Numbered from the stretch's first letter, positions 42,530 through 51,930 are shown. The stretch is 64,000 nucleotides of DNA from Anaeromyxobacter diazotrophicus (GCF_013340205.1 NZ_BJTG01000004.1:62001-126000), one strand, 5' to 3'. Notes: a model not told the origin generated them from the sequence alone. Numbers and translations are program-made.

Positions 42530-42884
42530 AGCCCCCGCGCTCGCCGAGCGGTTCCGCCCGGGCTGGCCCGGCGCGCGGGCCCCGAGGCTGTTCGCTTGTG
42601 GTGCCCGCCCTCGCTGTCCACGTTTCGCGGGGCGGTGTCATATGGGACGGGTGCGGGGAGGCGGGCGGGCGGGCGGGCCAGCGCCTGAGGCTTCGGAGCC
42701 TCGGGTAGCGCCCGAGGCGGGGAGGGCCTTCGCGCCGATATCGCCTGTGGAAGCGGCGGCTTGCGGTTCGCGCGGGGGGTCGCGGGAGCCGCATCCCGCG
42801 TTCGCGGGGCAGGCCGATATGGCCCACCATCCGGGCGCTTGCGACCCGGGACCGGTGGCGCGCCGCTCGCTCAGGCGAGCGGCC
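42530..42884. other. 355-bp intergenic region, GC-rich
   Basis: Between the small protein and the triHaem cytochrome gene. It contains a run of (GGGC)-type repeats at 42659-42677 and a stem-loop CTGAGGCT-TCGG-AGCCTCGG at 42685-42704, a stable UUCG-type hairpin that might end the upstream transcript, though no T-tract follows. I see no convincing gene or riboswitch in it. Confidence 0.5.
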
Positions 42885-43517
42885 ATGAGAAGCCCTACGA
42901 GGCTCGCCGTCCTCCTCCTCGCCGCTGCGGGACCATCGGTGTCGCTGGCGCAGGCGGCGCGCACGACCTCGAACTCGCTGTCACTGGCGGGGACGCAGGA
43001 CCGGAGGGCGCTCACCCAGTACCAGGCGGACCTCGCGCGGCTCATCGCCGAGGAGGACGCGCGGTCCCGGGGTGCGGCGCCGAAGGCCGCCCCCGAGGCC
43101 ACGCCCGCGGCGACGGGCGTGGCTGGGTGCAAGCTGTTCGACGCCGACGCCTACCGGAGCACCGCCCAGGACTGTACCGCCTGCCACGCGCTCCACTCGA
43201 CCCATCCGGTGGACTTCGATTATGCGGCCGGGACGGCGAGGTCGCGGGGAGAGCTCCGCAGCGCCGCCGAGGTGGTGCGGCGAGGCGTCTTCCTTCCCGA
43301 CGGGCAGGTCCGCTGCGTCTCCTGCCACGACGCGCGCTCGCGCTGGGCGCACCGGCTCGCGATCCCCCCCGGCGCCGGAGTCCGCCCCTCCGTCAACGTC
43401 GCCGACCCATCCACGTACGAGCGGCGGGTCGCGAGCACGGACGGCCGCGGTCTGTCGGACGGTACCTCGGTCAGCCCGACCCCGCTCTGCAAGGTCTGCC
43501 ACACGCTCGGCGACTGA
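42885..43517 (+). CDS. Small triHaem secreted cytochrome c
   Basis: A 210-residue exported protein. The ATG at 42885 starts a signal peptide (LAVLLLAAAGPSVSLAQA); the frame is open farther upstream but looks non-coding. After an Ala-rich linker it has three CxxCH motifs: CTACH, CVSCH and CKVCH. The central motif context (VRCVSCHDARSRW) is almost the same as in the convergent gene at 43524, so the two are paralogues. It ends with LCKVCHTLGD. Probably a soluble periplasmic electron carrier. Confidence 0.82.
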   Translation: MRSPTRLAVLLLAAAGPSVSLAQAARTTSNSLSLAGTQDRRALTQYQADLARLIAEEDARSRGAAPKAAPEATPAATGVAGCKLFDADAYRSTAQDCTACHALHSTHPVDFDYAAGTARSRGELRSAAEVVRRGVFLPDGQVRCVSCHDARSRWAHRLAIPPGAGVRPSVNVADPSTYERRVASTDGRGLSDGTSVSPTPLCKVCHTLGD

Positions 43518-43523
43518 CGGTCC

Positions 43524-43937
43524 CTAGTCGAACAGGTGGCAGGCGACGCAGAGCCGCTGCTCGACCGGTCCACCTGTCGGCGCCGCCAGGTGGCTCGGCA
43601 GCGCCGAGCGCGCGTCGTGGCAGGTCATGCAGGTGATGCGCCCGCCGGGCAGGACGACGTTCACCTTCCGCTCCTCCGGCTTCGGGCGAAGTCCGGCCGG
43701 GTAGGGGGCGTAGGCGATCTCGACCCGGTGACCGCCGTGCTCGAAGCTCCCGCCCAGGGCGCCGTCGTGGCAGCCGGTGCAGACGCTCGAGGCGGTGGTC
43801 CGCTCCGCTCCGAGCTCGAGCGCGCATACCGCCGGACCGGAGGCCTGGCCCGGCGGCGGCGCGGCAGGCTCGGCGGCCGCGGCCAGCACCAGCGGCGCGC
43901 ACAGCGCGGCCATCGTGAACCAGCCGGATCGAGCCAC
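43524..43937 (-). CDS. Small triHaem secreted cytochrome c, paralogue
   Basis: A 137-residue protein. I chose a GTG start at 43937, after a G-rich ribosome-site-like stretch, which gives a short basic start and the signal peptide MAALCAPLVLAAAAEPA. Three CxxCH motifs are seen: CTGCH, CMTCH and CVACH. The segment ITCMTCHDARSALPSHLA aligns with the other triHaem gene. It is convergent with that gene, only 6 bp between the stops. It may bind quinol dehydrogenases or other carriers in the periplasm. Confidence 0.8.
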   Translation of the reverse strand: MARSGWFTMAALCAPLVLAAAAEPAAPPPGQASGPAVCALELGAERTTASSVCTGCHDGALGGSFEHGGHRVEIAYAPYPAGLRPKPEERKVNVVLPGGRITCMTCHDARSALPSHLAAPTGGPVEQRLCVACHLFD

Positions 43938-44059
43938 GAGATCCCCCCCGCGCGATCTGATAGCACGCCCCCGGAGCCGCGTCTTCACCCGGAGCGTGGG
44001 TCCCCGCGGGCCGGACGGGCGGCCGGCACCTCGATGGGGCATGGGCTATCATCGCGCCC

Positions 44060-45859
44060 ATGGACCGCCTCGCCGACGTCCCCCGCCGCTGGCAGGCGGC
44101 CGCGCTCGCCGCCCTGACGTGGGTGGCGCACCTGCCGGCGCTCCGCGGCGGGTTCGTCTTCGACGACCACGCGCTCGTCGAGCAGGGGGCGGTCGTGCGC
44201 GGCGCCCTGTGGCGGATCTGGAGCGGCGCCGGGGTGAAGGACTACTGGCCGCTCACCTGGACGGCGCTGTGGGCCGAGTGGCGGCTGTGGGGCGCGGACC
44301 CGGCTGGCTACCACGCGGTGGACCTCGCGCTGCACGCGCTGACCGCGCTGCTGCTGTGGCGCGTGCTGCGGGAGCTGCGCGTCCCGGGGGCCTGGCTCGG
44401 GGCGCTGCTCTTCGCGGTGCACCCGGTGACGGTCGACTCGGCCGCCTGGATCTCGGAGACCAAGAACACGCTCTCGGCGCTGCCGTTCCTGGCGGCGGTG
44501 CTGGCCTGGATCCGGTGGGTGGACGGCGGCCGGAGGCGCCACGCGGCGGCCGCGTTCCTCTTCTACGGGCTGGCGCTGCTGGCGAAGGCGTCGGTCCTCA
44601 CGCTCCCGGCCGTCCTCCTCGGGGTGGGCTGGCTCCGCCGCGGCCGGCTGGCGCGGCGCGACCTCGCCGCGCTCGCCCCGCTGGCGGCGCTCGCGGCGCT
44701 GTTCGCCGGCATCACCGTGTGGTTCCAGCACCAGCACGCGCTCGGGGGCCACCTGGCCGCGGCCGGGCTGGGGGAGCGCCTGGGCGGCGCGGGCTGGGCG
44801 CTCGCCGGGTACCTCACGACGGAGCTCCTCCCCTGGACCGCGGCGGTGATCTACGCGCCCTGGCCCGTGCCGCCGGCTGATCCGCGGTACTTTGCGCCGC
44901 TCGCCGCGCTCGCCGCCCTGGCGGCCGCGCTGTGGGCCCTCCGCGCCCGCCCGTGGGCGAGGGCGCTCGCGCTCGCGCTCGGCTACACCGCGGTGGTGCT
45001 GCTGCCGGTCCTCGGCCTGGTGGAGATGGCGTACGCCCGGCTCGCCCCGATCTCGAACCACCTCCAGTACCTGGGGGTGATCGGCCCGGCGGCGCTGGGC
45101 GGGTGCGCCGTCGCCGCCCTCCGCCGCCACGCGCCGCGCGCCGGCCTGGCGGCTGCCGTTGCGCTGACCGGGATCCTGGCGGCGCTGACTTTCGAACGCG
45201 CGACCGCGTACCGGGACGACCTCGCCCTGTGGAGCCGGGCGGTCAGCGACGCTCCGGAGAGCCCGGTCGCGCACGCCCAGCTGGCGGCGCAGCTCCTCGA
45301 TCTGGGGCGGGTCGAGGAGGCGCGGCGGGAGACCGAGCAGGAGGCGCGGCTCACGCGCGAACCGGACCGCCGCGCGCGCGCCCGGGCCTACGCGGCGCTG
45401 CTCGGCGACGCGCCGGACCAGGCCGCCGCCGCCGCCCGGGAGGCGGTGCGGCTGTCCTCGGACCCGGACGTGTGGCGCGACGCCGGGGTGATCCTCTCCC
45501 GGACCGGGTTCCCGGCGGAGGGCGAGGCTGCGCTCGCGGCGGCCGTCGAGGCCATGCCGGACGCGACGGACTACCGGTACCAGTACGGCGCGCTCCTGGC
45601 GCGGCAGCGGAAGCTAGGGCGGGCGGAGGAGGTCCTGCGGGAGGGGTGCCGGCGCAACCCGGGGCACCCGGGCCTCGAGGAGGCGCTCGCGTTCGTGCTC
45701 GTGGCGGAGGGCCGCCCGGGCGAGGCGCTGCCACACGTGGCGGCGGCGCTCGACGTGGCGCCGAGCGATCCCCGCGCCGCCGCCCGGATCGCGGAGCTGG
45801 CCCGCGACGCGGGGCAGCCGTCCGCCGCGGCAGGGGAGGCGGCGCCGGCCGGCCGCTGA
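44060..45859 (+). CDS. Membrane protein with C-terminal TPRs, TMTC/DUF1736-like
   Basis: A 599-residue protein. The first 390 residues have about ten helices, with GGFVFDDHALVEQGA after the first helix, and FAVHPVTVDSAAWISETKNTL near residue 120 (its core HPVTVDSAAWIS is diagnostic). These match bacterial relatives of the eukaryotic TMTC O-mannosyltransferases (GT-C type with TPRs). The last 200 residues are tetratricopeptide repeats (AHAQLAAQLLDLGRVEEA, and PEGEAALAAAVEAMPDATDY). It would glycosylate secreted proteins; whether the surface cytochromes are substrates is open. Convergent with the NHL gene by 22 bp. Confidence 0.8.
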   Translation: MDRLADVPRRWQAAALAALTWVAHLPALRGGFVFDDHALVEQGAVVRGALWRIWSGAGVKDYWPLTWTALWAEWRLWGADPAGYHAVDLALHALTALLLWRVLRELRVPGAWLGALLFAVHPVTVDSAAWISETKNTLSALPFLAAVLAWIRWVDGGRRRHAAAAFLFYGLALLAKASVLTLPAVLLGVGWLRRGRLARRDLAALAPLAALAALFAGITVWFQHQHALGGHLAAAGLGERLGGAGWALAGYLTTELLPWTAAVIYAPWPVPPADPRYFAPLAALAALAAALWALRARPWARALALALGYTAVVLLPVLGLVEMAYARLAPISNHLQYLGVIGPAALGGCAVAALRRHAPRAGLAAAVALTGILAALTFERATAYRDDLALWSRAVSDAPESPVAHAQLAAQLLDLGRVEEARRETEQEARLTREPDRRARARAYAALLGDAPDQAAAAAREAVRLSSDPDVWRDAGVILSRTGFPAEGEAALAAAVEAMPDATDYRYQYGALLARQRKLGRAEEVLREGCRRNPGHPGLEEALAFVLVAEGRPGEALPHVAAALDVAPSDPRAAARIAELARDAGQPSAAAGEAAPAGR

Positions 45860-45881
45860 AAGGCGGGCGCCGGCGGGCCGT

Positions 45882-46778
45882 CTACTGGACCAGGGAGAAC
45901 TCCTGGACGCGGTTGTTGTAGCGGTCCGCCACGAACGCCGCGGACTGCGTGAAGCAGAGCTGGCTCGGGTAGTACACGAACCCCTCGTTCCACCCGATGC
46001 TGAGCTGCCGGCCCTGGAAGCTGCCGTCGATCCCGAGCACCACGATGCCGTTCCCGTGCGCGTCGACCAGGAAGAGCTTCCCCTGCCTCGCGGTGAGGTA
46101 GACGGGGAAGTTCATCCGGTCCTTCATGCCCTTCGTGAGGGCGTGGAAGGCGCTGGAGCCCTTCTCGGCGGCCCAGACCGCGGCGCCCACCGCGTCGAGC
46201 GCGTAGAGGGTGCCCGCGGCGTCCACGGCGACGTCGGTGAACTGCCCGCCGGCGGGCAGCTCGAGCTGGCGTCCGCCTCCGTTCGCCTCGAGCACGAGGA
46301 CGCGCCGGCCGGCGACGTCGAGGAGGTAGAGGTTGTCCGACGCGTCGACCTTGAAGCTCCCCACCACCACCGAGGAGGCGTTGGCCACGCCCCGCGGCTC
46401 GACCAGACCGCCGAAGGCGCCCTTGTCGTCGAGGCGGGCGATGCGGTGCGTCTTGCCGTCGAGGACCAGGATGCCGCCGTGGCTGTCGAGCTGGACGCGG
46501 GTGGGGTAGGAGACCTGCACCAGCTTGAGCTCCGCGCCGGCGCCGAGCCGCCCGTTCTTGAACGGGTAGCTGAGCAGCCGACCGTTGCCGGTGTCGGCGA
46601 CGACCACCTTCTCCTCGGAGCACGCGACGCCCTCCGGCGTCTTGAGCGGCGCCTCCTTGGCGTCCTGGTACAGAGCCTGCTCGAAGAGGAACGCGACGGG
46701 CTCGGCCGACGCCGCCGCGGGCACGAGGAGCAGGCCCGCGAGGAGCGCCGCCATCTTCCTGGGCGTGGGCACGGTCAT
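45882..46778 (-). CDS. Secreted NHL-repeat beta-propeller protein
   Basis: A 298-residue exported protein (signal MAALLAGLLLVPAAASA). NHL-type repeats are visible: LKTPEGVACSEEKVVVADTGNGRL, GGILVLDGKTHRIARL-like and VYYPSQLCFTQSAAFVADRYNNRVQEF. Such six-bladed propellers are usual partners of multihaem cytochromes in Geobacter-type loci. No haem site is present. The ATG at 46778 overlaps the stop of the upstream 16-haem gene by one base (TGATG), so it ends a coupled operon PPIase, 26-haem, 16-haem, NHL. Confidence 0.85.
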   Translation of the reverse strand: MTVPTPRKMAALLAGLLLVPAAASAEPVAFLFEQALYQDAKEAPLKTPEGVACSEEKVVVADTGNGRLLSYPFKNGRLGAGAELKLVQVSYPTRVQLDSHGGILVLDGKTHRIARLDDKGAFGGLVEPRGVANASSVVVGSFKVDASDNLYLLDVAGRRVLVLEANGGGRQLELPAGGQFTDVAVDAAGTLYALDAVGAAVWAAEKGSSAFHALTKGMKDRMNFPVYLTARQGKLFLVDAHGNGIVVLGIDGSFQGRQLSIGWNEGFVYYPSQLCFTQSAAFVADRYNNRVQEFSLVQ

Positions 46779-48115
46779 CACCTCTTCAGGTTCTCGTGGC
46801 ACTTCGTGCACAGGTCGTTGGTCGTGGCGTACGGCATCATGTGCTTGTACTCGGTGCCGTGGCTGCGGTGGCAGCTCAGGCACTGCACCGTCAGGTTCTT
46901 GTTGCGCGGGTCCTTGAACTTCTCGCCCATCGGGTGCGAGCTGTGCTTGAGCCAGTCGTGGCAGGTGCCGCACAGCTCGACCACGTCCGACTTCACGAAC
47001 AGGAGCGGCACGTCCGCGCCGTGCGGGTCGTGGCAGGCGGTGCACTGCCCCTCGTTCACCGGCTGGTGCTTGGTGGGCGAGAGCTGCTGCCGCTTGATCG
47101 AGTCCTCGTGGCAGGCGCCGCAGACGCTCGTCATGCTGGCCTTGAGCAGGCCCTTCGCGGGCGACGCGTGCGGCCCGTGGCAGGCGAGGCAGTTCCCGTC
47201 CACCACCGGCCGGTGGACCTGGCCCTTGGTGGCGATCGCGTTCATCTTCTGCGCGTGGCAGCCGCGGCAGAGGTTCGCGCCCTGTGCCCGGGTCCGCAGC
47301 GCGTTGGCCGAGCCCGCCGGCTCGTGGCACTGCGCGCACATGCCCTTGGCGACCGGCGGGTGGACGCGGTTGTAGAGCATGCCGCGGCTGTCCGAGCCGT
47401 GCGGGTCGTGGCAGCTCGTGCAGCGCGCCTTGCCCACCGGGTAGTTGAGGTGCTTCTGCGCGATGATCGGCTTGTCGATCTTGTGGCACTGCAGGCAGAG
47501 GCCCGGCACGTCCGCCCGGAGGAGCGAGGGGCCCTTGTCCGAGCCGTGCGGGTCGTGGCAGGCGGTGCAGCCGCCCTGCTCGATGGGCCGGTGCTTGAAC
47601 TTCGCCTTGGCGGCGGCCTCGGCCACCGGCTTGTGGCAGCCCGCGCACAGGTCGGCGGCGGGCTTCACCAGGTTGTTCTTGTTGGCCGCGGCGTGCGGGT
47701 CGTGGCAGGCGACGCAGCCCTTCTCGGCGATGGGCTTGTGCGTGCTCTTGGGCGCCTTGGGCACCACACCGGCGTGGCAGCGGAAGCAGGCGCCGTTGCC
47801 CTGGTTGGCGAGCAGCTTGCCGTGCTCCGAGGAGTGCGGGTTGTGGCAGCCCGTGCACTGGCGCGAGCGCACCGGCGTGTGGACGAAGGGGCGCTTCAGC
47901 ACGTCCTCGAATGCGCCGACGTGGCAGTCGAGGCAGAGCCGCCCCTCCGCGCCCGCCTTGAGCTTGAAGACGGCGGGGGCCTGGGCGGAGGAGACCGGCT
48001 GCGTGGTGGCGGCCGCCGCCGCCTTGCCCTGGGACTTCGGGGCGGCGCGGGCCGCGCCCGCGGCGCCGGCGGAGACGGCCAGCGCGACGACGAGGGAGAG
48101 GTGTCTCGCGGTCAT
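46778..48115 (-). CDS. 16-haem-motif secreted cytochrome c, paired CxxCH family
   Basis: A 445-residue exported protein (signal LVVALAVSAGAAGAARA). I count sixteen CxxCH motifs, all canonical, spaced in pairs with the repeated motif HDPHGS and KHxP: the doubled-CxxCH (Paired_CXXCH) family of DmsE/NrfB-like cytochromes. Each pair is about 50 residues. The C-terminus ends DLCTKCHENLKR. It is preceded by the related 26-haem gene, 11 bp away. A role as periplasmic electron wire, or a component of the outer-membrane conduit, is likely. Confidence 0.92.
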   Translation of the reverse strand: MTARHLSLVVALAVSAGAAGAARAAPKSQGKAAAAATTQPVSSAQAPAVFKLKAGAEGRLCLDCHVGAFEDVLKRPFVHTPVRSRQCTGCHNPHSSEHGKLLANQGNGACFRCHAGVVPKAPKSTHKPIAEKGCVACHDPHAAANKNNLVKPAADLCAGCHKPVAEAAAKAKFKHRPIEQGGCTACHDPHGSDKGPSLLRADVPGLCLQCHKIDKPIIAQKHLNYPVGKARCTSCHDPHGSDSRGMLYNRVHPPVAKGMCAQCHEPAGSANALRTRAQGANLCRGCHAQKMNAIATKGQVHRPVVDGNCLACHGPHASPAKGLLKASMTSVCGACHEDSIKRQQLSPTKHQPVNEGQCTACHDPHGADVPLLFVKSDVVELCGTCHDWLKHSSHPMGEKFKDPRNKNLTVQCLSCHRSHGTEYKHMMPYATTNDLCTKCHENLKR

Positions 48116-48126
48116 GAGCTCGTCCT

Positions 48127-50082
48127 CTACTTCGGGTTCGCCAGGTGGCAGGCGTCGCACTGGCGCGCCGCGAAGGGAGCGTGGACCATCGCCTTGAAGA
48201 ACTTGGGATCCTTCGACGCGTGCGGATCGTGGCAGCTGACGCAGCGGACGCGCTGCGGGTCGATGGAGAGGTGGGCCGCCGCGAACTCCTTCGCCTTGAA
48301 GTCGTGGCACTGGCTGCAGAGCTCGGCCACCGGCTGGGTGGTGAGCCACGGCTCGGTCGAGCTGTGCGGCTTGTGGCAGGTGAGGCAGTCGTCCACCGGC
48401 TGGTGCGGCTTCTCGGCGGCGAGCTTCTCCTTCATCTGCTTGTGGCAGGAGAGGCAGAGGTCGGGGCTCCCCGCCAGGAGGAGCGACTTCAGGGCCGACT
48501 TGTGCGGGCTGTGGCACTTGCTGCAGTCGCCCGCGTCGAAGGCGGCGTGCAGGCTCTTCGCGCCGGCCGCCTCCTGGCCCTGCTTCGCGTGGCACTTGAG
48601 GCAGACTGCCTTCTGGTCGGTGACCAGCATGCCGGTGGCGTTGGTGCCGTGCGCGTCGTGGCACCCCAGGCAGTCGCCCTTGGCGAACGGCGGGTGGTTC
48701 GAGCCGCTGCCGGGGTCCTTCATCAGCTCGCCGTGGCACTGCTGGCAGAGCTGGGCGCCGGTGGCGCGGAGCAGCTTGGGGTTGTCGGAGCCGTGGCCCG
48801 AGTGGCAGCTGTCGCACAGGCCGTCGAGCACCGGCTTGTGAGTGTGGGTCTTGATGAAGCGCGTCTCGGCGTCCTGGTGGCAGCCGTAGCAGACGCGGTC
48901 GACGCGCGCCTTGGCCATGGCGCTGAAGTTCGAGCCGTGCGGGTCGTGGCAGGCGATGCAGGCGCCCTTGGCGAACGGCTGGTGCACCGTCTTCCGCTTC
49001 TGCTGCACCGTCTTCGCGTGGCAGGAGGCGCACAGCGCGGTGGCCTCGGTGTCGAGCAGGGACTTCGCCTTGCTGGCGTGGGGCTTGTGGCAGGAGGCGC
49101 AGCCCCCGGTGGCGAGCGGCTTGTGCTTCACCGCCACCGGCTCGGCCATCTTCTTGTGGCAGCGCAGGCAGAGCTGGTCGCCCGCGGCGCGGACCAGCTT
49201 GGCGGAGTCTGAGGCGTGCGGGTCGTGGCAGGAGAGGCACTCGCCCTTCTTGAAGGGGGCGTGCAGGACCGTCCCGCCGTTGGCGAGGGCGGCGTCGTCG
49301 TGGCAGCTCGCGCAGAGCTTGCCGCCCTGCTCGGTCACCGCGAACGGCTTGGGCGAGGTCGCGGGCTGGTGGCAGGCATCGCAGGAGCCGCTCGACACGG
49401 GGTTGTGGAGCGACGCGCGGAGGAGCTTCGGCTCGGAGGAGGAGTGCGGCGCGTGGCAGGTGGTGCAGGACTTCGTCGCCACCGGGTAGTCGCCGTGCGC
49501 CTTCTTGAAGTTGCCCTTGCCGGCGTCGTGGCACTTCACGCAGAGCTGGTTCGGCGCCGCGACGAGGAGGGCCTTCTGGGCGGAGGCGTGGGCCAGGTGG
49601 CACGCCTTGCAGCCCTCCTTCGCCAGCACCGGGTGGACGACCTTCTGCTCGAAGGGCGCCCGCTTGTGGCACTCGTAGCAGGCCTCGTTGCCGGCCGCGC
49701 GCAGCATGTGCGGCTGGTTGGAGCCGTGGGCGTCGTGACACTTGGTGCAGTTGCCGTTGCGGAGCACGGGGTGGACGTTCGGCTTGTCCATCCCGATGGT
49801 CTGCTTCGCGTGGCAGGCGTAGCAGAGCTGGTTACCCGGCTGCTTCAGCGCCAGCTTGGGGACGATGCCGTGGCGGAGGTGGCAGTCCTCGCAGCGCTTC
49901 TGCTTCACCGCGCCGTGGACGAACTTGGCCGAGCCGTACTTCTCGTTGAACTTCTTGTGGCACTCGGTGCAGTCCTTGCCCTTCATGGCGCGCTGCGCCG
50001 CCGCCGCGCCCGGGGCGGCGGCGAGCAGCGCCGCCGCGGCCAGGCCGAGCAGGGTGGTCCACCGTCGCATGGTCCAGGTCAC
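48127..50082 (-). CDS. 26-haem-motif secreted cytochrome c, paired CxxCH family
   Basis: A 651-residue exported protein. The GTG at 50082 has a GAGGA site seven bases ahead, whereas the ATG at 50070 has none, so the longer form is preferred. A signal peptide is followed by 26 canonical CxxCH motifs in doubled units, with VHPVL, HDAHGS, HDPHAS and HKPHSS between them. It is a longer relative of the 16-haem neighbour. From memory, Geobacter sulfurreducens has a 26-haem protein near omcS; if so, the gene order here is conserved. It would conduct electrons along the envelope. Confidence 0.92.
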   Translation of the reverse strand: MTWTMRRWTTLLGLAAAALLAAAPGAAAAQRAMKGKDCTECHKKFNEKYGSAKFVHGAVKQKRCEDCHLRHGIVPKLALKQPGNQLCYACHAKQTIGMDKPNVHPVLRNGNCTKCHDAHGSNQPHMLRAAGNEACYECHKRAPFEQKVVHPVLAKEGCKACHLAHASAQKALLVAAPNQLCVKCHDAGKGNFKKAHGDYPVATKSCTTCHAPHSSSEPKLLRASLHNPVSSGSCDACHQPATSPKPFAVTEQGGKLCASCHDDAALANGGTVLHAPFKKGECLSCHDPHASDSAKLVRAAGDQLCLRCHKKMAEPVAVKHKPLATGGCASCHKPHASKAKSLLDTEATALCASCHAKTVQQKRKTVHQPFAKGACIACHDPHGSNFSAMAKARVDRVCYGCHQDAETRFIKTHTHKPVLDGLCDSCHSGHGSDNPKLLRATGAQLCQQCHGELMKDPGSGSNHPPFAKGDCLGCHDAHGTNATGMLVTDQKAVCLKCHAKQGQEAAGAKSLHAAFDAGDCSKCHSPHKSALKSLLLAGSPDLCLSCHKQMKEKLAAEKPHQPVDDCLTCHKPHSSTEPWLTTQPVAELCSQCHDFKAKEFAAAHLSIDPQRVRCVSCHDPHASKDPKFFKAMVHAPFAARQCDACHLANPK

Positions 50083-50111
50083 GGGCGTGTCCTCGGTAGG
50101 CGTGGAGGGCG

Positions 50112-51821
50112 TCAGGAGCCGATCTTGGTCAGGTACACCTTCACCGGGTGCGCCTTGCGCAGCTTGCCGGCGTAGTCCTTCAGTGCGGCCTCGACGTGCT
50201 CGGCGAACAGCTTCTTCGCGATCTGCCCCTTCACCTCGGCGAAGGGCTGCGCGCCGGTGGCGATGGCGTCGGAGACGTGGACCACGTGGTACTGCGCGCT
50301 CTTCGCGGCGTACAGGCGGTAGTCGCCCTTCTTCGTCCCCGCGAGCTGCTGCGCCAGGTCGGCCGGGATGGTGGTGGCCGCCACCGTCGAGCCATCGAGC
50401 GAGGGGTTGGCGAGCTCGTCCGGCACCTGCCGCTCGGCGTTGGCCTTGAACCACTTGTAGTCGGTGCCCGAGCGGAGCTTGGTGAGCGCGGCCTGGGCGT
50501 CCTTCACGTCGCGGAAGGCGACGCTCTCGAGCTTGTACATGGCGGGGTAGCTGAACTCCGCCTTGTGCTGCTCGTAATACTTCTGCTCCTCCTCGTCGGT
50601 GACCTTGATCGAGGGGGCGATGGTCTTCTCGAGGAAGGTGCCGAAGGTGGTGGAGCGCTCGTACTCCGCCAGCTCCTGCCGGTAGGCCGCGCTCTTGTCG
50701 AGCCCTTGCCGCCGCGCCTCGAGCACCACGATCCGCGGCGAGACGAGGCCGTCGAGAGTGCTCGCCTTCTGCGCGTTGACCCGCTTCTCGCGGATGGCGC
50801 CCTCGAGCCCGTGGTAGAACTGCCCCTCGAGCCCCTTGGCGAGGTCGGCCACGGTGATGGGCTTCTCGCCCTTGAGCTGCACCAGCGGGCGCTCGTCCTT
50901 CTTCATCGCGGCGAAGCCGGGCTTGGCGGCCTCGAAGTCGAGCTTCGCGAGCAGCTTCTCGTCCACCTTGGCGTACTTCTTCACCAGGCCCTTGTAGAAG
51001 CGCGCCAGCGCGAGCTGCTGGTTGCCGGTGAGGGACCGCTTCTCGGCCTCCTGGCGCGCCTTCGGGTTCTCGGGGTAGCGGAACGCCTCGACCTTGAGGA
51101 CCGCGAACCCCTCGCCGACCTTGACCGGCGCGCTCACCGCGCCCACGTCGAGCGGCTGCACCGCCTCCAGCACCTGGGGGAGCATCTCCTTGCGAGGCAG
51201 GAAGACGGCCGGCTCGCCGCCCTTGGCCTTCTTGTCCGCGACCGCCTTCTTCGCGAGCTCGTCGAAGCTCTTGCCGGCCGCGACCGCCGCGCTCATCGCC
51301 TGGGCGTCGGCCTCGGCGGGGAACAGCACCGACTTCACCTTCCACTCCTTCACGGTCTCGCGGTAGGCGCGCTCGACCGCCATCTGGTCGGGCCGCACGG
51401 GCGCGAGGACCTTCGCCTTCACCATCTCGCGGAGCGCCTGCTCGCGGTGCTCGGCCACCGCCTTCTTGAGCTCGGGGAGCTCCGGGATGCCCATCGCGCG
51501 CGCCTCGATGACGAGGAGCCGCGCGTCGATCATCCGGTCGAGGAGGGGCGCGAAGTCCTTCTTGCCGGCGCTCTTGGCGTCGCCCATGGCGCCGTGGGCG
51601 CCGGCGAGCACCTTCGACAGCTCGCCCAGCGTGATGGCCTCGTTCTCCACCTCGGCCACCGGCAGCGTGGCGGAGGCGGGCGCGAAGAGGGGCACCTTCG
51701 TGCTCTTCCCGTCCCGCGTGAAGTAGGCGTTCACCCCGGACGAGGAGGCCTTGGCCTCCGCCAGCGCGGCGGCCGGCGAGACGAGGAGGAGGAGCGTGGC
51801 GAGCAGCCGGCGGTTGTTCAC
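50112..51821 (-). CDS. Periplasmic peptidyl-prolyl isomerase with two PpiC-like domains
   Basis: A 569-residue exported parvulin. The GTG at 51821 is nine bases after an AAGGGG site; signal LLATLLLLVSPAAALA. An N-terminal SurA-like helical part (AITLGELSKVLAGAHG) is followed by a first rotamase core near residues 205-280 (FDELAKKAV..GGEPAVFLPRKEMLPQVLEAV) and a second SurA/PpiC-like half after 370. PPIases occur next to multihaem cytochrome genes in metal reducers, probably to help fold the Pro/Gly-rich haem proteins. First in a coupled operon with the two cytochromes and an NHL protein; it has a sigma-54-type promoter. Confidence 0.88.
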   Translation of the reverse strand: MNNRRLLATLLLLVSPAAALAEAKASSSGVNAYFTRDGKSTKVPLFAPASATLPVAEVENEAITLGELSKVLAGAHGAMGDAKSAGKKDFAPLLDRMIDARLLVIEARAMGIPELPELKKAVAEHREQALREMVKAKVLAPVRPDQMAVERAYRETVKEWKVKSVLFPAEADAQAMSAAVAAGKSFDELAKKAVADKKAKGGEPAVFLPRKEMLPQVLEAVQPLDVGAVSAPVKVGEGFAVLKVEAFRYPENPKARQEAEKRSLTGNQQLALARFYKGLVKKYAKVDEKLLAKLDFEAAKPGFAAMKKDERPLVQLKGEKPITVADLAKGLEGQFYHGLEGAIREKRVNAQKASTLDGLVSPRIVVLEARRQGLDKSAAYRQELAEYERSTTFGTFLEKTIAPSIKVTDEEEQKYYEQHKAEFSYPAMYKLESVAFRDVKDAQAALTKLRSGTDYKWFKANAERQVPDELANPSLDGSTVAATTIPADLAQQLAGTKKGDYRLYAAKSAQYHVVHVSDAIATGAQPFAEVKGQIAKKLFAEHVEAALKDYAGKLRKAHPVKVYLTKIGS

Positions 51822-51914
51822 GTGACTTGCCCCTTCTGGACGGACGGTTCGGTACGGCCGTGGCGAAGCGCCGCGGCGAAGCTCGACAGGGTCCGGTTGT
51901 GTGCCCGGCCGTGC

Positions 51915-51930
51915 TGCAACCCACGTGCCC
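51915..51930 (-). promoter_or_regulatory. Sigma-54 (-24/-12) promoter of the PPIase-cytochrome operon
   Basis: On the minus strand the site reads GGGCACGTGGGTTGCA, matching TGGCACG-N4-TTGCA at all but the first base; invariant GG and GC are ten bases apart. Predicted start near 51904, about 83 bases before the PPIase GTG. Confidence 0.75.

Noticed and set aside
42530-42884. GEMM-type (c-di-GMP/cGAMP) riboswitch before the small cytochrome gene
   Set aside because: Such riboswitches precede cytochrome genes in Geobacter, so leaders here were read for the conserved A-rich and GCAAAGCC-like segments; none was found in this or other cytochrome leaders.
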